DNA from: Alcanivorax sp. | Lineage (GTDB): Bacteria > Pseudomonadota > Gammaproteobacteria > Pseudomonadales > Alcanivoracaceae | Assembly: GCA_017794945.1 (NCBI GenBank) | Contig: CP051239.1 | Location: 1,912,692-1,976,691, forward strand | Length of the DNA stretch: 64,000 nt | Direction: 5' to 3' | Part shown: piece by piece, positions 14,997-24,006 of the stretch | Layout of the letters: every line of letters begins with the position of its first letter | Position numbering within the stretch: the first letter of the stretch is position 1 | Translations under genes and position numbers: made by a program | Notes under the pieces: model-generated | Database searches by the model: none | What the model saw: the letters and a program-made list of their open reading frames with translations, nothing else | Told to the model about the DNA's origin: nothing

Positions 14997-15018
14997 GCGG
15001 GCCGGCGAACCGGCCCGC
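14997..15018 (-). other. UUCG-capped hairpin downstream of urtA
   Basis: On the minus strand GCGGGCCGG, TTCG and CCGGCCCGC make a perfect 9-bp stem with a UUCG tetraloop in the 85-base urtA-urtB gap. It has no T-run, so it is more likely to protect the urtA mRNA 3' end than to terminate fully. This is the known strategy for making more binding protein than permease. Confidence 0.7.
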
Positions 15019-15041
15019 GGTGCGGACGTGGCCGCTGCTGC

Positions 15042-16343
15042 TTACTTGGCGGTCTGGCCGCCGCAGGTTTTGGTTTTGGTGTTGTAGTTGCCGCAGTTGA
15101 CCGGGTCGGTCCAGTCGGCGATCAGGTTCTTGGAGTCGGGCAGATAGTCGGACCAGGCGTCGCCGGGCACCACGCCGTCGGTCTGCGAGACCACCGCGAA
15201 CTGGCCGTTGTCCTGGATTTCGCCGATCAGCACCGGTTTGGAGAGGTGATGGTTTTTGTTCATCACCGCGGTGCCGCCAGTGAGATTGGGGGTTTCCACG
15301 CCGATCATCGCCTTGGCGACTTTGTCGGTGTCGGTGGACTTGGCTTTCTCCACCGCTTTTACCCACATGTTGAAGCCGATGTAGGTGGCTTCCATGGGGT
15401 CGTTGGTGACGCGGTCGTCATCGCCGATGTAGTCGTGCCACTGCTCGATGAACTGGTTGTTCTCCGGCGTATAGACGCTCTGGAAGTAGTTCCAGGCGGC
15501 CAGGTGGCCGACCAGCGGGCCGGTGTTGATGCCGGACAGTTCCTGCTCGCCCACGGAGAAGGCGATCACCGGAATGTCGGAGGCGTCCATCCCCTGGTTG
15601 GAGAGCTCTTTGTAGAACGGCACGTTGGCGTCGCCGTTGATGGTGGAGACCACGGCGGTTTTCTTGCCTTCGCTGCCGAATTCCTTGATGCGCGACACGA
15701 TCGACTGCCAGTCGGAATGCCCGAACGGGGTGTAGTTGATCATGATGTCGTCCTCGGCGATGCCCTTGGACTTGAGATAGGCTTCGAGGATCTTGTTGGT
15801 GGTGCGCGGGTAAACGTAGTCGGTGCCGGCCAGCACGAAGCGCTCGATGCCCAGGTCGTCGAGCAGGTAGTCCACCGCCGGGATCGCTTGCTGGTTGGGC
15901 GCGGCGCCGGTGTAGAAGACGTTCTTGGAGGATTCCTCGCCTTCGTACTGCACCGGGTAGAACAGCAGGCCGTTGAGTTCTTCCACCACCGGCAGCACGG
16001 ACTTACGGGACACCGAGGTCCAGCAGCCGAAGATCACGTCCACCTTGTCCTGGGTGATCAGCTGGCGGGCTTTTTCCGCGAACAGGGGCCAGTCGGAGGC
16101 CGGGTCCACGACCACCGGCTCCAGCTTCTTGCCCATGACGCCGCCTTTTTCGTTCTGCTTTTCGATCATCATCAGCACCGTGTCTTTCAGTGTCGATTCA
16201 CTGATCGCCATGGTGCCGGACAGGGAGTGCAGCACCCCCACCTTGATGGTGTCGGCGGCCATCACCAGGCCGCTGTAGGAGATGGCGCCGGCGGCGATGC
16301 CCGCCTGGGCCAGACGTTTAAGACTGAATTTTTTGGTCTTCAT
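15042..16343 (-). CDS. urtA: Urea ABC transporter substrate-binding protein UrtA
   Basis: This periplasmic urea receptor has 433 residues. A twin-lysine signal peptide (MKTKKFSLKRLAQAG...VMA, about 29 residues) precedes DTIKVGVLHSLSGTMAISESTLKDT, the UrtA/AmiC-like N-lobe start. FGCWTSVSRKSVLPVVEELNGLLFYPVQYEGEE and YVYPRTTNKIL are family-specific. It ends in a Cys-containing segment (VNCGNYNTKTKTCGG) that could form a disulfide. It follows gntR by 42 bases and is the first transporter gene of the operon. Confidence 0.97.
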   Translation of the reverse strand: MKTKKFSLKRLAQAGIAAGAISYSGLVMAADTIKVGVLHSLSGTMAISESTLKDTVLMMIEKQNEKGGVMGKKLEPVVVDPASDWPLFAEKARQLITQDKVDVIFGCWTSVSRKSVLPVVEELNGLLFYPVQYEGEESSKNVFYTGAAPNQQAIPAVDYLLDDLGIERFVLAGTDYVYPRTTNKILEAYLKSKGIAEDDIMINYTPFGHSDWQSIVSRIKEFGSEGKKTAVVSTINGDANVPFYKELSNQGMDASDIPVIAFSVGEQELSGINTGPLVGHLAAWNYFQSVYTPENNQFIEQWHDYIGDDDRVTNDPMEATYIGFNMWVKAVEKAKSTDTDKVAKAMIGVETPNLTGGTAVMNKNHHLSKPVLIGEIQDNGQFAVVSQTDGVVPGDAWSDYLPDSKNLIADWTDPVNCGNYNTKTKTCGGQTAK

Positions 16344-16385
16344 GGTGTTCCCCTTTCTCTTTTCCGATCCGTAAATGGTTAGGTC

Positions 16386-17108
16386 TCACTGGAAATTGTT
16401 ATCGGCGGCTTCGGGCTCACGGCCCTTGGCGCGCGCTTCGTGCAGCATGTGCAGCGTGATTTTTCTGACTTCGTTGCGGCTGGTCTCGATATGGGCCTTG
16501 AGCATCATCAGCGCCTGCTCGGTGCGGTGATGGGCAATGGCGTCGAGGATGCGGCCGTGTTCGTCGTAGGTGGCGTCGACGCGCGGCGGCTTGGTGAAAT
16601 CCAGCCGGCGGATAATACGCAGCCGTTCGGTGAGGTCGTGGTGGATGCGCGCCATTTCGGTATTGCCGGCGGCCTCCACCAGGGTTTCGTGAAAACGCTC
16701 GTCCAGGCCGGACAGCGTGCTCACGTCGCGCAGTCTCTCGGCGGGCGGCACCCGCCAGATGCGCATCAGGTCCTCGAGCAGGATCTCCGGCTGCTGCAGA
16801 TCGCACAGCCGGCGCACCGCCGCGCACTCCAGCACGGTGCGCACGTCGTAGAGCTCTTCGAAGTAATCGAAGTCGAACGGCTTCACCTGCCAGCCGCTGC
16901 GCTGCAGGACCTGCACATAGGTCTCGCGCTCAAGACGGAACAGAGCTTCGCGGACCGGCGTGCGGGAGGCGCCCATGCGCTCGGCGATCTCGTTCTCGCT
17001 GAAGCGGTCGCCGGGCAGCAGCCGGAAATCGAAGATGTCTTTCTTCAATTGCCGGTAGATGCGCTCGGCCAGGTTCTCGCCGCGACCGCCCTTGAGCCCG
17101 ATCTTCAT
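16386..17108 (-). CDS. GntR family regulator, FCD type, in urea operon
   Basis: The 240-residue regulator has a winged helix at 12-75 (LAERIYRQLKKDIFDFRLLPGDRFSE, then MGASRTPVREALFRLERE) and a helical FCD ligand-binding domain at 85-225 with acidic and His residues (RFHETLVEAAGN, YDEHGRILDAI) that bind metal and ligand in relatives. It lies between uca and urtA, its ATG overlapping the uca stop (ATGA), so it is made as part of the operon. It probably senses a urea-pathway metabolite and controls the operon, perhaps through the palindrome at 22505-22546; target and ligand are not shown by sequence. Confidence 0.92.
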   Translation of the reverse strand: MKIGLKGGRGENLAERIYRQLKKDIFDFRLLPGDRFSENEIAERMGASRTPVREALFRLERETYVQVLQRSGWQVKPFDFDYFEELYDVRTVLECAAVRRLCDLQQPEILLEDLMRIWRVPPAERLRDVSTLSGLDERFHETLVEAAGNTEMARIHHDLTERLRIIRRLDFTKPPRVDATYDEHGRILDAIAHHRTEQALMMLKAHIETSRNEVRKITLHMLHEARAKGREPEAADNNFQ

Positions 17109-20100
17109 GCCGCGCTCTCCGTGTCGATCACGACCACCGGGTCGCCGGCGTTGATCACGGTGCCCGGTTTGCAGTGCAGCCCGGTGACGGTGCCGGCGAC
17201 GCTGGCGGTGATCTCGAATTCCATCTTCATGGCTTCCACGATCACCAGGGTCTGGCCGGCTTCCACGCTGGCGCCTTCTTCCACCAGCAGCTTCCAGACG
17301 TTGCCGCTGATTTCGGCGCTGACCAGGTGGCCGTCCACCTCACCGATGTCGGCTTTGCTGCCCATCAGCGCGGATTCGATCTGTTCGTCTTCGTTCTGCC
17401 AGCGGGTCACTTCGTCCCGGTAGGCGGCCTGCTGGTGCTCGCGGAAGGCCGCCATTTCCGGCTCGATGCTTTCCAGGAAGCGGCGGTGCTCGGCCAGGCT
17501 GAAGGTCTCCTCGGTGATCTCCACTTCCAGGCGCCCTTCGCGGAAGGCATCGCGCATGTCCGCCAGTTCTGCTTCGCTCACCGGGTAGTAGCGCACCTGG
17601 TCGAAGAAGCGCAGCAGCCAGGGTTCGCCGGGCTGGAACTGTCGGTTCTTCAGGTGTTTGTTCCAGATCGGCAGGGTGCGGCCGATCAGCTGGTAGCCGC
17701 CCGGCGAATCCATGCCGTAGATGCACATATAGACGCCGCCGATGCCCACCGTGCCCTCGGCGGTGTAGGTGCGTGCCGGGTTGTATTTGGAGGTCATCAG
17801 ACGGTGGCGCGGGTCCACCGGCACGGCGCAGGGCGCGCCCAGGTAGACGTCGCCCAGGCCCAGCACCATGTAGCTGGCCTTGAAGACGATGTCCTTGACC
17901 TGCTCGGTGCTGTCCAGGCCGTTGATGCGGCGGATGAATTCCACGTTGTTGGGCAGCCAGGGCGCGTCGGACCGGATGGTCTCCTGGTAGCGTTGCACCG
18001 CGTCCAGGGTGGCGCTGTCCTCGAACGCCAGCGGCAGGTGCAGCACCCGGGAGCGCACCTCCATGTTGTCCACGGAGCCGATGGCTTTTTCGCGTTCGAG
18101 CAGTGCTTTCACCAGGCGGGCTTGGTCGATCAACCGCGAGTCGTAGTGCACCTGCAGGCTGCGCACGCCGGGGGAGAGTTCCAGGATGCCGGGCACCGGC
18201 TCGGCCTTGAGGTTTTCCATCAGCGCGTGCACGCGCAACCGCAGCGCCAGATCCAGCACGTTGTCGCCGTACTCGATGAGGATGTATTTGTCGCCGGCCT
18301 GGCGGTAGGTGATGCGCGGCACATGGCCGTCCGCGTCCAGCTCGGCGACCATGGTGGCGGAAGTAAACGCCGGGTCGGTTGCATCGTGCAGATCCGGGGA
18401 CACCACCGGCACCGGCGCCAGTGTCTCCACGGCGGCGTCCTGGGCCTGTTCCATGGCCAGCGCTTCGGCGAAGGCGACGGGTGTGAAGCGGATGCTGTCG
18501 CCGGGCTTGAGCTGACCCACTTTCCACAGCTCCGCCTTGGCGATGGTCACCGGGCAGACGAAGCCGCCCAGGCTGGGGCCGTCCTTGGTGAGGATCACCG
18601 GGAAGTCTCCGGTGAAGTTGATCGAGCCGATGGCGTATTCGTTGTCGTGCAGGTTGGACGGGTGCAGCCCGGCCTCGCCGCCGTCGGTGCGCGCCCAGGT
18701 GGGCTTGGGGCCCACCAGGCGGATGCCCAGGCGGTTGGAGTTGTAGTGCACCTGCCAGTCCGCTTGGAAGAACTGCTCAATGGCCTCTTCGGTGAAGAAG
18801 TCCGGCGCGCCGTGGGGGCCGTACAGCACCTTGATGTCCCAATGTTGCGGGTAGTCCGGAATCATCGCTTCCGGCATCGGCGCCGGTTCATGCTCCGGTG
18901 CCGGCGTCGGGCAGCCCGCCAGTCGTGGCTGGCAGATCGACAGCACGTCGCCCTTGCGGAGGGTGCGGCCGCCGTGGCCGCCGAATTGGCCGAGCACGAA
19001 GGTGGCTTTGCTGCCCAGGTAGTCGGGCACGTCGATACCGTTGCGCACCGCGATGTAGGTGCGGCAGCCGCTGGAGGCCTTACCGGTGGTAAGCGTCTGG
19101 CCCGCTTTCACCGACACCGGCTGCCACATCGGCACCGGCTCGCCGTCCAGGGTGGCGTCGCAGGCGGCGCCGGTGAGCGCCACCACGGTGTCGCTGTGGA
19201 ATTTCAGTGACGGGCCCACCAGCGTGGTTTCCAGGCCGGCGGCGCTGGCGTGGTTGCCGACGATGCGGTTGCCGAGACGGAAGGCGTAATCGTCCATGGG
19301 CCCGGAGGGCGGCACGCCGATGTCCCAGTAGCCGGCGCGGCCGGGGTAGTCCTGCACCGTGGTGTAGGTGCCCGCATCGACGACCTCGAAGGCGGTGGGC
19401 GTGTACTTGAAGCGTTCCAGATAACGGGTGGACACTTTGCCTTCCACCACCGCCGGGTCGCGCAGAATCTGGCGCAGGTAATCCAGGTTGGTGGCGATGC
19501 CGGACAGGCGCGTGGCGGCCAGCGCGTCCTGCATTTTGTTCAGCGCCGCCGGGCGGTCGTCGCCGTGCACGATCACCTTGGCGAGCATCGGGTCGTAGTG
19601 CGGGCTGACCTGGGTGCCGGTGTCCACCCAGCCGTCCAGGCGGATGTCGTCAGGGAAGAAGACTTCGGTCAGCTCGCCGGGGCTGGGCTGGAAGTCCTTG
19701 AGCGCGTCTTCCGCGTAGATGCGCACTTCCATGGCGTGGCCCCGGCTCCGGTAGTCCGCGTCCAGCGGCGGGGTTTCGCCGCCGGCCAGCATCACCATCC
19801 ACGCCACCAGGTCGACGCCGAACACCGCCTCGGTGACGCCGTGCTCCACCTGCAGGCGGGTGTTCACTTCCAGGAAATAGAATTCGTCGCGCTCGTCGTC
19901 GTAGATGTATTCCACGGTGCCGGCGGACTGGTAGTTCACCGACTCGCCCAGGCGGGCGGCGCTGGCGTGCAGTTTTTCCCGGGTGGCCTGGGGCAGGTTG
20001 GGGGCCGGGGTTTCCTCCACCACTTTCTGGTTGCGTCGCTGCAGGGAGCATTCGCGCTCGCCCAGGGCCAACACCTTGCCGTTGCCGTCGCCGAAGATCT

Positions 20101-20743
20101 GCACTTCCACGTGACGGGCGCGGGCCACGAAGCGTTCGATAAAGACGCCGCTGTCGGAGAAAAAGTTCTCCCCCATGCGTTTTACCGATTCGAAGGCGTC
20201 CACCAGTTCCTGTTCGTTGTCGCAGCGGCTCAGGCCGATGCCGCCGCCACCGGCGGTGCTTTTCAGCATGATCGGGTAGCCGATGTCGGCGGCGGCGCTT
20301 TTCGCGTCGTCCAGGCTTTGCAGCAGGCCGGTGCCCGGCGCCAGCGGCACGCCGGCGGCTTCCGCCAGGGCGCGGGCTTCGTGCTTGAGGCCGAAGCGGC
20401 GCAGCTGGTCCGGGGTCGGGCCGATGAACCGGATGCCGGCCTCCGCGCAGGCTTCGGCGAAGTCCGCGTTCTCGGACAGAAAGCCGTAGCCGGGGATGAT
20501 GCCCTGGGCGCCGGTGTCCCTGGCGGCTTGCAGAATCAGTTCGCTGCGCAGGTAGCTTTCGGCGGCGGTCTGGCCGCCCAGCGCCACCGCTTCATCGGCG
20601 GCGCTGACGTGCTGGCTGTTGCGGTCGGCGTCGGAGTACACCGCCACCGAGGCGATGCCCATTTCCTTGAGGGTGCGACAGATGCGTACCGCGATCTCCC
20701 CCCGGTTGGCGATCAGAACTTTGCTCAGCCCATTTTTATGCAT
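17105..20743 (-). CDS. uca: Urea carboxylase
   Basis: This biotin enzyme converts urea, bicarbonate and ATP to allophanate. Its 1212 residues hold an N-terminal biotin carboxylase (about 5-450, with glycine-rich TAGGGGIGLSRC and EVNTRLQVEHGVTE), a KipA/AHS2-type carboxyltransferase half (about 470-770, starting VDAGTYTTVQDYPGR), a KipI/AHS1-type half (about 820-1030, with RSLQVHYDSRLIDQA) and a C-terminal biotinyl domain with VEAMKMEF (biotin on about Lys1173). Length matches the family (about 1200). It overlaps the atzF stop by 8 bases upstream and gntR by 4 downstream. Confidence 0.97.
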   Translation of the reverse strand: MHKNGLSKVLIANRGEIAVRICRTLKEMGIASVAVYSDADRNSQHVSAADEAVALGGQTAAESYLRSELILQAARDTGAQGIIPGYGFLSENADFAEACAEAGIRFIGPTPDQLRRFGLKHEARALAEAAGVPLAPGTGLLQSLDDAKSAAADIGYPIMLKSTAGGGGIGLSRCDNEQELVDAFESVKRMGENFFSDSGVFIERFVARARHVEVQIFGDGNGKVLALGERECSLQRRNQKVVEETPAPNLPQATREKLHASAARLGESVNYQSAGTVEYIYDDERDEFYFLEVNTRLQVEHGVTEAVFGVDLVAWMVMLAGGETPPLDADYRSRGHAMEVRIYAEDALKDFQPSPGELTEVFFPDDIRLDGWVDTGTQVSPHYDPMLAKVIVHGDDRPAALNKMQDALAATRLSGIATNLDYLRQILRDPAVVEGKVSTRYLERFKYTPTAFEVVDAGTYTTVQDYPGRAGYWDIGVPPSGPMDDYAFRLGNRIVGNHASAAGLETTLVGPSLKFHSDTVVALTGAACDATLDGEPVPMWQPVSVKAGQTLTTGKASSGCRTYIAVRNGIDVPDYLGSKATFVLGQFGGHGGRTLRKGDVLSICQPRLAGCPTPAPEHEPAPMPEAMIPDYPQHWDIKVLYGPHGAPDFFTEEAIEQFFQADWQVHYNSNRLGIRLVGPKPTWARTDGGEAGLHPSNLHDNEYAIGSINFTGDFPVILTKDGPSLGGFVCPVTIAKAELWKVGQLKPGDSIRFTPVAFAEALAMEQAQDAAVETLAPVPVVSPDLHDATDPAFTSATMVAELDADGHVPRITYRQAGDKYILIEYGDNVLDLALRLRVHALMENLKAEPVPGILELSPGVRSLQVHYDSRLIDQARLVKALLEREKAIGSVDNMEVRSRVLHLPLAFEDSATLDAVQRYQETIRSDAPWLPNNVEFIRRINGLDSTEQVKDIVFKASYMVLGLGDVYLGAPCAVPVDPRHRLMTSKYNPARTYTAEGTVGIGGVYMCIYGMDSPGGYQLIGRTLPIWNKHLKNRQFQPGEPWLLRFFDQVRYYPVSEAELADMRDAFREGRLEVEITEETFSLAEHRRFLESIEPEMAAFREHQQAAYRDEVTRWQNEDEQIESALMGSKADIGEVDGHLVSAEISGNVWKLLVEEGASVEAGQTLVIVEAMKMEFEITASVAGTVTGLHCKPGTVINAGDPVVVIDTESAA

Positions 20744-22505
20744 TGCTCAAACCTCTTATGTAGTGCCTCCACCCCCCAAGGGCGGTTATGTCGGTGGCGT
20801 CGTCGATGGCCCAGCCTTCGCAGATGAAGCCCTTCACCTGACGGCCGTCTTCGGTTTCCAGCGTGCCGATGCCCAGCGGTGCCGGGATCAGCGCCACGAA
20901 GCCGCCGAATTCGCTGACCGGCAGTTTCCACAGTTCGATTTCGATGGCGGCGCCGTCGGCGCCCTTGATCAGGCCGGGCTTGGGCGGCGTGGTGTTGGCC
21001 AGGGCGTACAGCCGGTAGCAGGGCGCCGTGCGGGTGCTTTCCAGCAGCACGGCGCCCCGGTCGGTGAGTTGATGATTGAGCGGCATGCCGGTGAGGTGGG
21101 CGCCCACCACCGCCACGGTGACCATGCCGTCGTCGCTGCCGGCGGCGGGCGCTTGCGGGGACGGCAGGGCGTTGTCCGTGGCGCCGGCCTTCCACGGCCG
21201 GTGGCGCTGCCAGCGACGGCCGAATTCGGCCAGGGCGCCGTCCTGCCAGGCTGTGCCGATCAGGGTGATGCCCGCCGGCAGGCCGTCGTCGCGGAAGCCG
21301 CCGGGCAGGGCCAGGGCGCACATATCCAGCAGGTTGACGAAGTTGGTCCAGGTGCCGAGCTGGCTGTTGAGTTTGACCGGCTCCTCGGCCACCGCCGCGC
21401 GGGTATGGATGCCCGGCGTGGACGGCACCACCAGGGCGTCCACTTTCGCCATCAGTTGATCGGCCTCGCGGCGCAGGTCGGCCAGACGGTACTGGGCGCG
21501 GAAGCCGTCGGCGGCGCTCATATCCCTGGCGGGCAGAATCACATCGCGGATCACTGGTAGCAGCGCGTCTTTTTCCAGCAGCGGCTCGGCCACGGTGTAG
21601 CGTTCCGCGACCCAGGGGCCCTGGTAGAGCAGCTCGGCGGTTTCGCGCAGCACGCCGGTGTCCAGCGGGATCAGCTCGGCGATTTCCGCCAGCTCTTCCA
21701 GGTGGCGCTGCCAGGCGGCGGCGGCGCGCTGGTCGCCGAACCAGGGCGTGTCCTTGGGAATGCCCAGGCGTGGCCGTTCCGGCAGGGCGGCGGGCAGGGG
21801 TTGCGGCGCCGGCCGGGCGTAGCCGTCCAGCTCGTCGTAACCGCGAAACAGGTCGTAGACGCTTTGCGCGTCCTCCACGCTCAGCGCGAATACGCTGATG
21901 CAGTCCAGGGTGCGGCAGGCGGGCACCACGCCGCGCGTGCTCATGCTGCCCTTGGTGGGCTTGAGGCCCACGGTGTTGGTGAAGGCCGCCGGCACCCGGC
22001 CGGAGCCGGCGGTGTCGGTGCCCAGCGCGAACGGCACCAGGCCCAGCGAGACCACCGCCGCCGAACCGGCGCTGGAGCCGCCGGAAATATAGTCCGGGTT
22101 AAAGGGGTTGGGCACTTCACCATAGGGCGAGCGCACGCCCACCAGGCCGGTGGCCAGCTGATCCAGGTTGGTCTTGCCGACCAGGATGGCGCCGGCGTCG
22201 AGCAGCGCCTGCACCGCCGGCGCGGTTTCCTTGGCGTTGTAGGTGTAGGCCGGGCAGGCGGCGGTGGTGGGCAGGCTGCCCACGTCGATGTTGTCTTTCA
22301 CCGCGAACGGCACGCCGTAGAGCGGCAGGCTGGGATCGCTGAGGCGCTCCGCCTGGGCCAGCAGGCTGGATTCGTCCAGCAGGTGGATCCACAGGGCCCG
22401 CTCGCTGTCCTGCAGCTGAGCGGAGAGAGCTTTCATGGCCGATACCGGAGTGACGTTCTTTTTCCGGTAGGCGGCGCGCCATTGATCGATGGTCCAGCCA
22501 AGCAC
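20736..22505 (-). CDS. atzF: Allophanate hydrolase
   Basis: This hydrolase converts allophanate to two CO2 and two ammonia, completing ATP-dependent urea breakdown. The 589-residue product has an amidase-signature domain with the triad Lys70 (VPFAVKDN), cis-Ser144 (SGGSSAGS) and nucleophile Ser168 (GTDTAGSGR), at the same spacing as AtzF. A C-terminal domain (about 430-589) ends in GFICEGWAIDDATDITALGGWRHY. The start is GTG at 22505 with a GAGG box upstream; it sits inside the operator-like palindrome. Standing first in the operon ahead of uca is less common than following it. Confidence 0.96.
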   Translation of the reverse strand: MLGWTIDQWRAAYRKKNVTPVSAMKALSAQLQDSERALWIHLLDESSLLAQAERLSDPSLPLYGVPFAVKDNIDVGSLPTTAACPAYTYNAKETAPAVQALLDAGAILVGKTNLDQLATGLVGVRSPYGEVPNPFNPDYISGGSSAGSAAVVSLGLVPFALGTDTAGSGRVPAAFTNTVGLKPTKGSMSTRGVVPACRTLDCISVFALSVEDAQSVYDLFRGYDELDGYARPAPQPLPAALPERPRLGIPKDTPWFGDQRAAAAWQRHLEELAEIAELIPLDTGVLRETAELLYQGPWVAERYTVAEPLLEKDALLPVIRDVILPARDMSAADGFRAQYRLADLRREADQLMAKVDALVVPSTPGIHTRAAVAEEPVKLNSQLGTWTNFVNLLDMCALALPGGFRDDGLPAGITLIGTAWQDGALAEFGRRWQRHRPWKAGATDNALPSPQAPAAGSDDGMVTVAVVGAHLTGMPLNHQLTDRGAVLLESTRTAPCYRLYALANTTPPKPGLIKGADGAAIEIELWKLPVSEFGGFVALIPAPLGIGTLETEDGRQVKGFICEGWAIDDATDITALGGWRHYIRGLSNA

Positions 22506-22546
22506 GATCGCATACCTCGTTGTATACCAGTGGGTATGCCGATCGG
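22505..22546. promoter_or_regulatory. Operator-like inverted repeat over atzF leader
   Basis: GCATACC (22510-22516) and GGTATGC (22533-22539) form a 7-bp inverted repeat 16 bases apart; the match extends outward (CGATCG on both sides with one gap). A palindromic GTATAC lies at the centre (22522-22527). It overlaps the presumed transcription start and leader of atzF, a position suited to repression. It is the natural candidate site for the operon's own GntR-FCD regulator. Confidence 0.6.
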
Positions 22547-22562
22547 TGCAAGGCGGGTGCCA
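22547..22562 (-). promoter_or_regulatory. Sigma-54 promoter of the urea operon
   Basis: On the minus strand TGGCAC, five bases, then TTGCA gives a -24/-12 element matching the RpoN consensus (TGGCAC N5 TTGCW). The start of transcription would fall near 22536, about 30 bases before the atzF GTG. Sigma-54 dependence implies an enhancer-binding activator; NtrC, encoded in this window, is the likely one, but I found no clear NtrC site upstream. Confidence 0.8.
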
Positions 22563-22763
22563 GTGTGGGGTGTGCTGCCTAAATGGCTGAAATAACGTGT
22601 ATTTTTTGTGAGAGAGGGAAGATCGGGAGCGGCGTCGGCGAGTGCCGTGCTGCCTCTTTGTGGGGCGGTTGCGCGATTATTGGGCGTTGCGCGTTAGCAA
22701 CGCGGCGCCTTCGGGGAGGCGCCGGTTGAAGTCGGGACGTCGCGGGACGCCCCGGGGGGAGGT

Positions 22764-23978
22764 TTACTCAGACTTCGAATCTTCCAGGGTGGTGACCGGC
22801 TCCCAGATGCCTTCGGTGACCTTGGAAAGAATGATGTCGTTGCCGGCACGGTGGTTATCGGCGCTCATTTTGATGTCCACGCCGGTGACCGGGTCGCTGA
22901 AGTCCAGGGATTCCATGGCGGCCAGGAAGGATTCGGTGGTCAGATCCGGGCCGGCCTTGCGCAGCGCTTCGATGGTCACTTCAGCGCCGACCCGGCCGAG
23001 CACGGCGCCGCCGCTGGGCACGGAGCCATACTTCTCTTTGTACTCATCGGCCCATTCCTTGGCTTCCGGCACGTCCTTCATGCGGCTGACGATGTCCTGC
23101 CAGGGCGACACGCCGTAGAGGCCTTCGGTCACGCCACCGGGCGCGGCGGCCACGGCGGAGTGGAAGCCGGCCTGGGAAACCAGGAACTTCACGTCGTCCC
23201 AGCCCATCTGCTTGGCGGTGGCGACCACGGTGATGATCGGCCGGATCGGCAGGGCCACGCCCACCAGCTCACAGCCGGCGTCGCGCAGGCGCGCCAGGGT
23301 GCCGCTGAAGTCACTTTCGTCCGGGCGGTGAGAGCTGCTTTCCACCAGGGTCAGGGCTTCGTTCTGGTCGGCGGCGTCCTTCATGGCCTGGTTCACTTCT
23401 TCGCCGAAGTCGGACGGGATGTACATCACGCAGGCTTTTTCCATGTCGTACTCGTCGGCCATCCAGCTGGCGCCTTTGAGCACGCCTTCGTAGTAGCTGG
23501 GGCCGAACACGAAGCGGCGTGAGAAATCGCCTTCGGTTTCCATCGGCCGGGACAGCGCCAGCGGCAGAATGCTGGGCACGTTGTTGCTGTCCATCACCGG
23601 GAAGGCCGCCAGGTTATGGGGCGTGCCCAGGCTCATCAGCATGGCGAACACTTCATCCCGGGTGACCAGTTTGTTGACGGCCTGGGTGGCCTTGGGCACC
23701 TGGTAGGCGTGGTCCTCGACGATGTAGCGGATTTTGCGGCCGTGGATGCCGCCCTCCGCGTTGACCTCGTCGAACATGTCGTTCGCCACTTGGACGGCGG
23801 GTGAGGAAAACGCCGCGAACACCCCGGACAGATCGTGCATGCCGCCCAGTTTGATCTCGGTGTCGGTGACGCCGCGAACCGGCTCGGCGGCTTTTTCAGC
23901 GGTTTTTTCTTCTTCCTTGGTATCACTGCAACCCAGCAGGCTTACGGCAGCCAGGGCAGCCAGACAGAGCTTCTTCAT
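22764..23978 (-). CDS. ABC transporter substrate-binding lipoprotein (LivK-type)
   Basis: The 404-residue product has a lipobox LLGC (Cys17) after a short signal, so it is tethered rather than freely periplasmic, unusual for a Gram-negative LivK. A Lys/Glu-rich linker (18-33) precedes a Peripla_BP_6 fold beginning VTDTEIKLGGMHDLSGVFAAFSS. The ligand-pocket region differs from classical Leu/Ile/Val binders, so the ligand is not predictable. It follows the acyl-CoA synthetase gene by 28 bases and is the last gene of the livHMGF-synthetase operon. The ligand may be an organic acid. Confidence 0.9.
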   Translation of the reverse strand: MKKLCLAALAAVSLLGCSDTKEEEKTAEKAAEPVRGVTDTEIKLGGMHDLSGVFAAFSSPAVQVANDMFDEVNAEGGIHGRKIRYIVEDHAYQVPKATQAVNKLVTRDEVFAMLMSLGTPHNLAAFPVMDSNNVPSILPLALSRPMETEGDFSRRFVFGPSYYEGVLKGASWMADEYDMEKACVMYIPSDFGEEVNQAMKDAADQNEALTLVESSSHRPDESDFSGTLARLRDAGCELVGVALPIRPIITVVATAKQMGWDDVKFLVSQAGFHSAVAAAPGGVTEGLYGVSPWQDIVSRMKDVPEAKEWADEYKEKYGSVPSGGAVLGRVGAEVTIEALRKAGPDLTTESFLAAMESLDFSDPVTGVDIKMSADNHRAGNDIILSKVTEGIWEPVTTLEDSKSE

Positions 23979-24006
23979 GATGCACTCTCCTATCGTACGC
24001 GGACAA

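Noticed and set aside
14154-16382. 742-codon plus-strand ORF opposite urtA and urtB
   Set aside because: It is antisense to two well-identified urea transporter genes; long open antisense frames are expected in high-GC DNA. Its Ser/Arg/Ala-rich translation has no domain.
17174-20827. Long plus-strand ORFs (525 and 678 codons) opposite urea carboxylase
   Set aside because: They are shadow frames of the carboxylase gene, with His/Gly/Ala-rich composition typical of GC-rich antisense reading.
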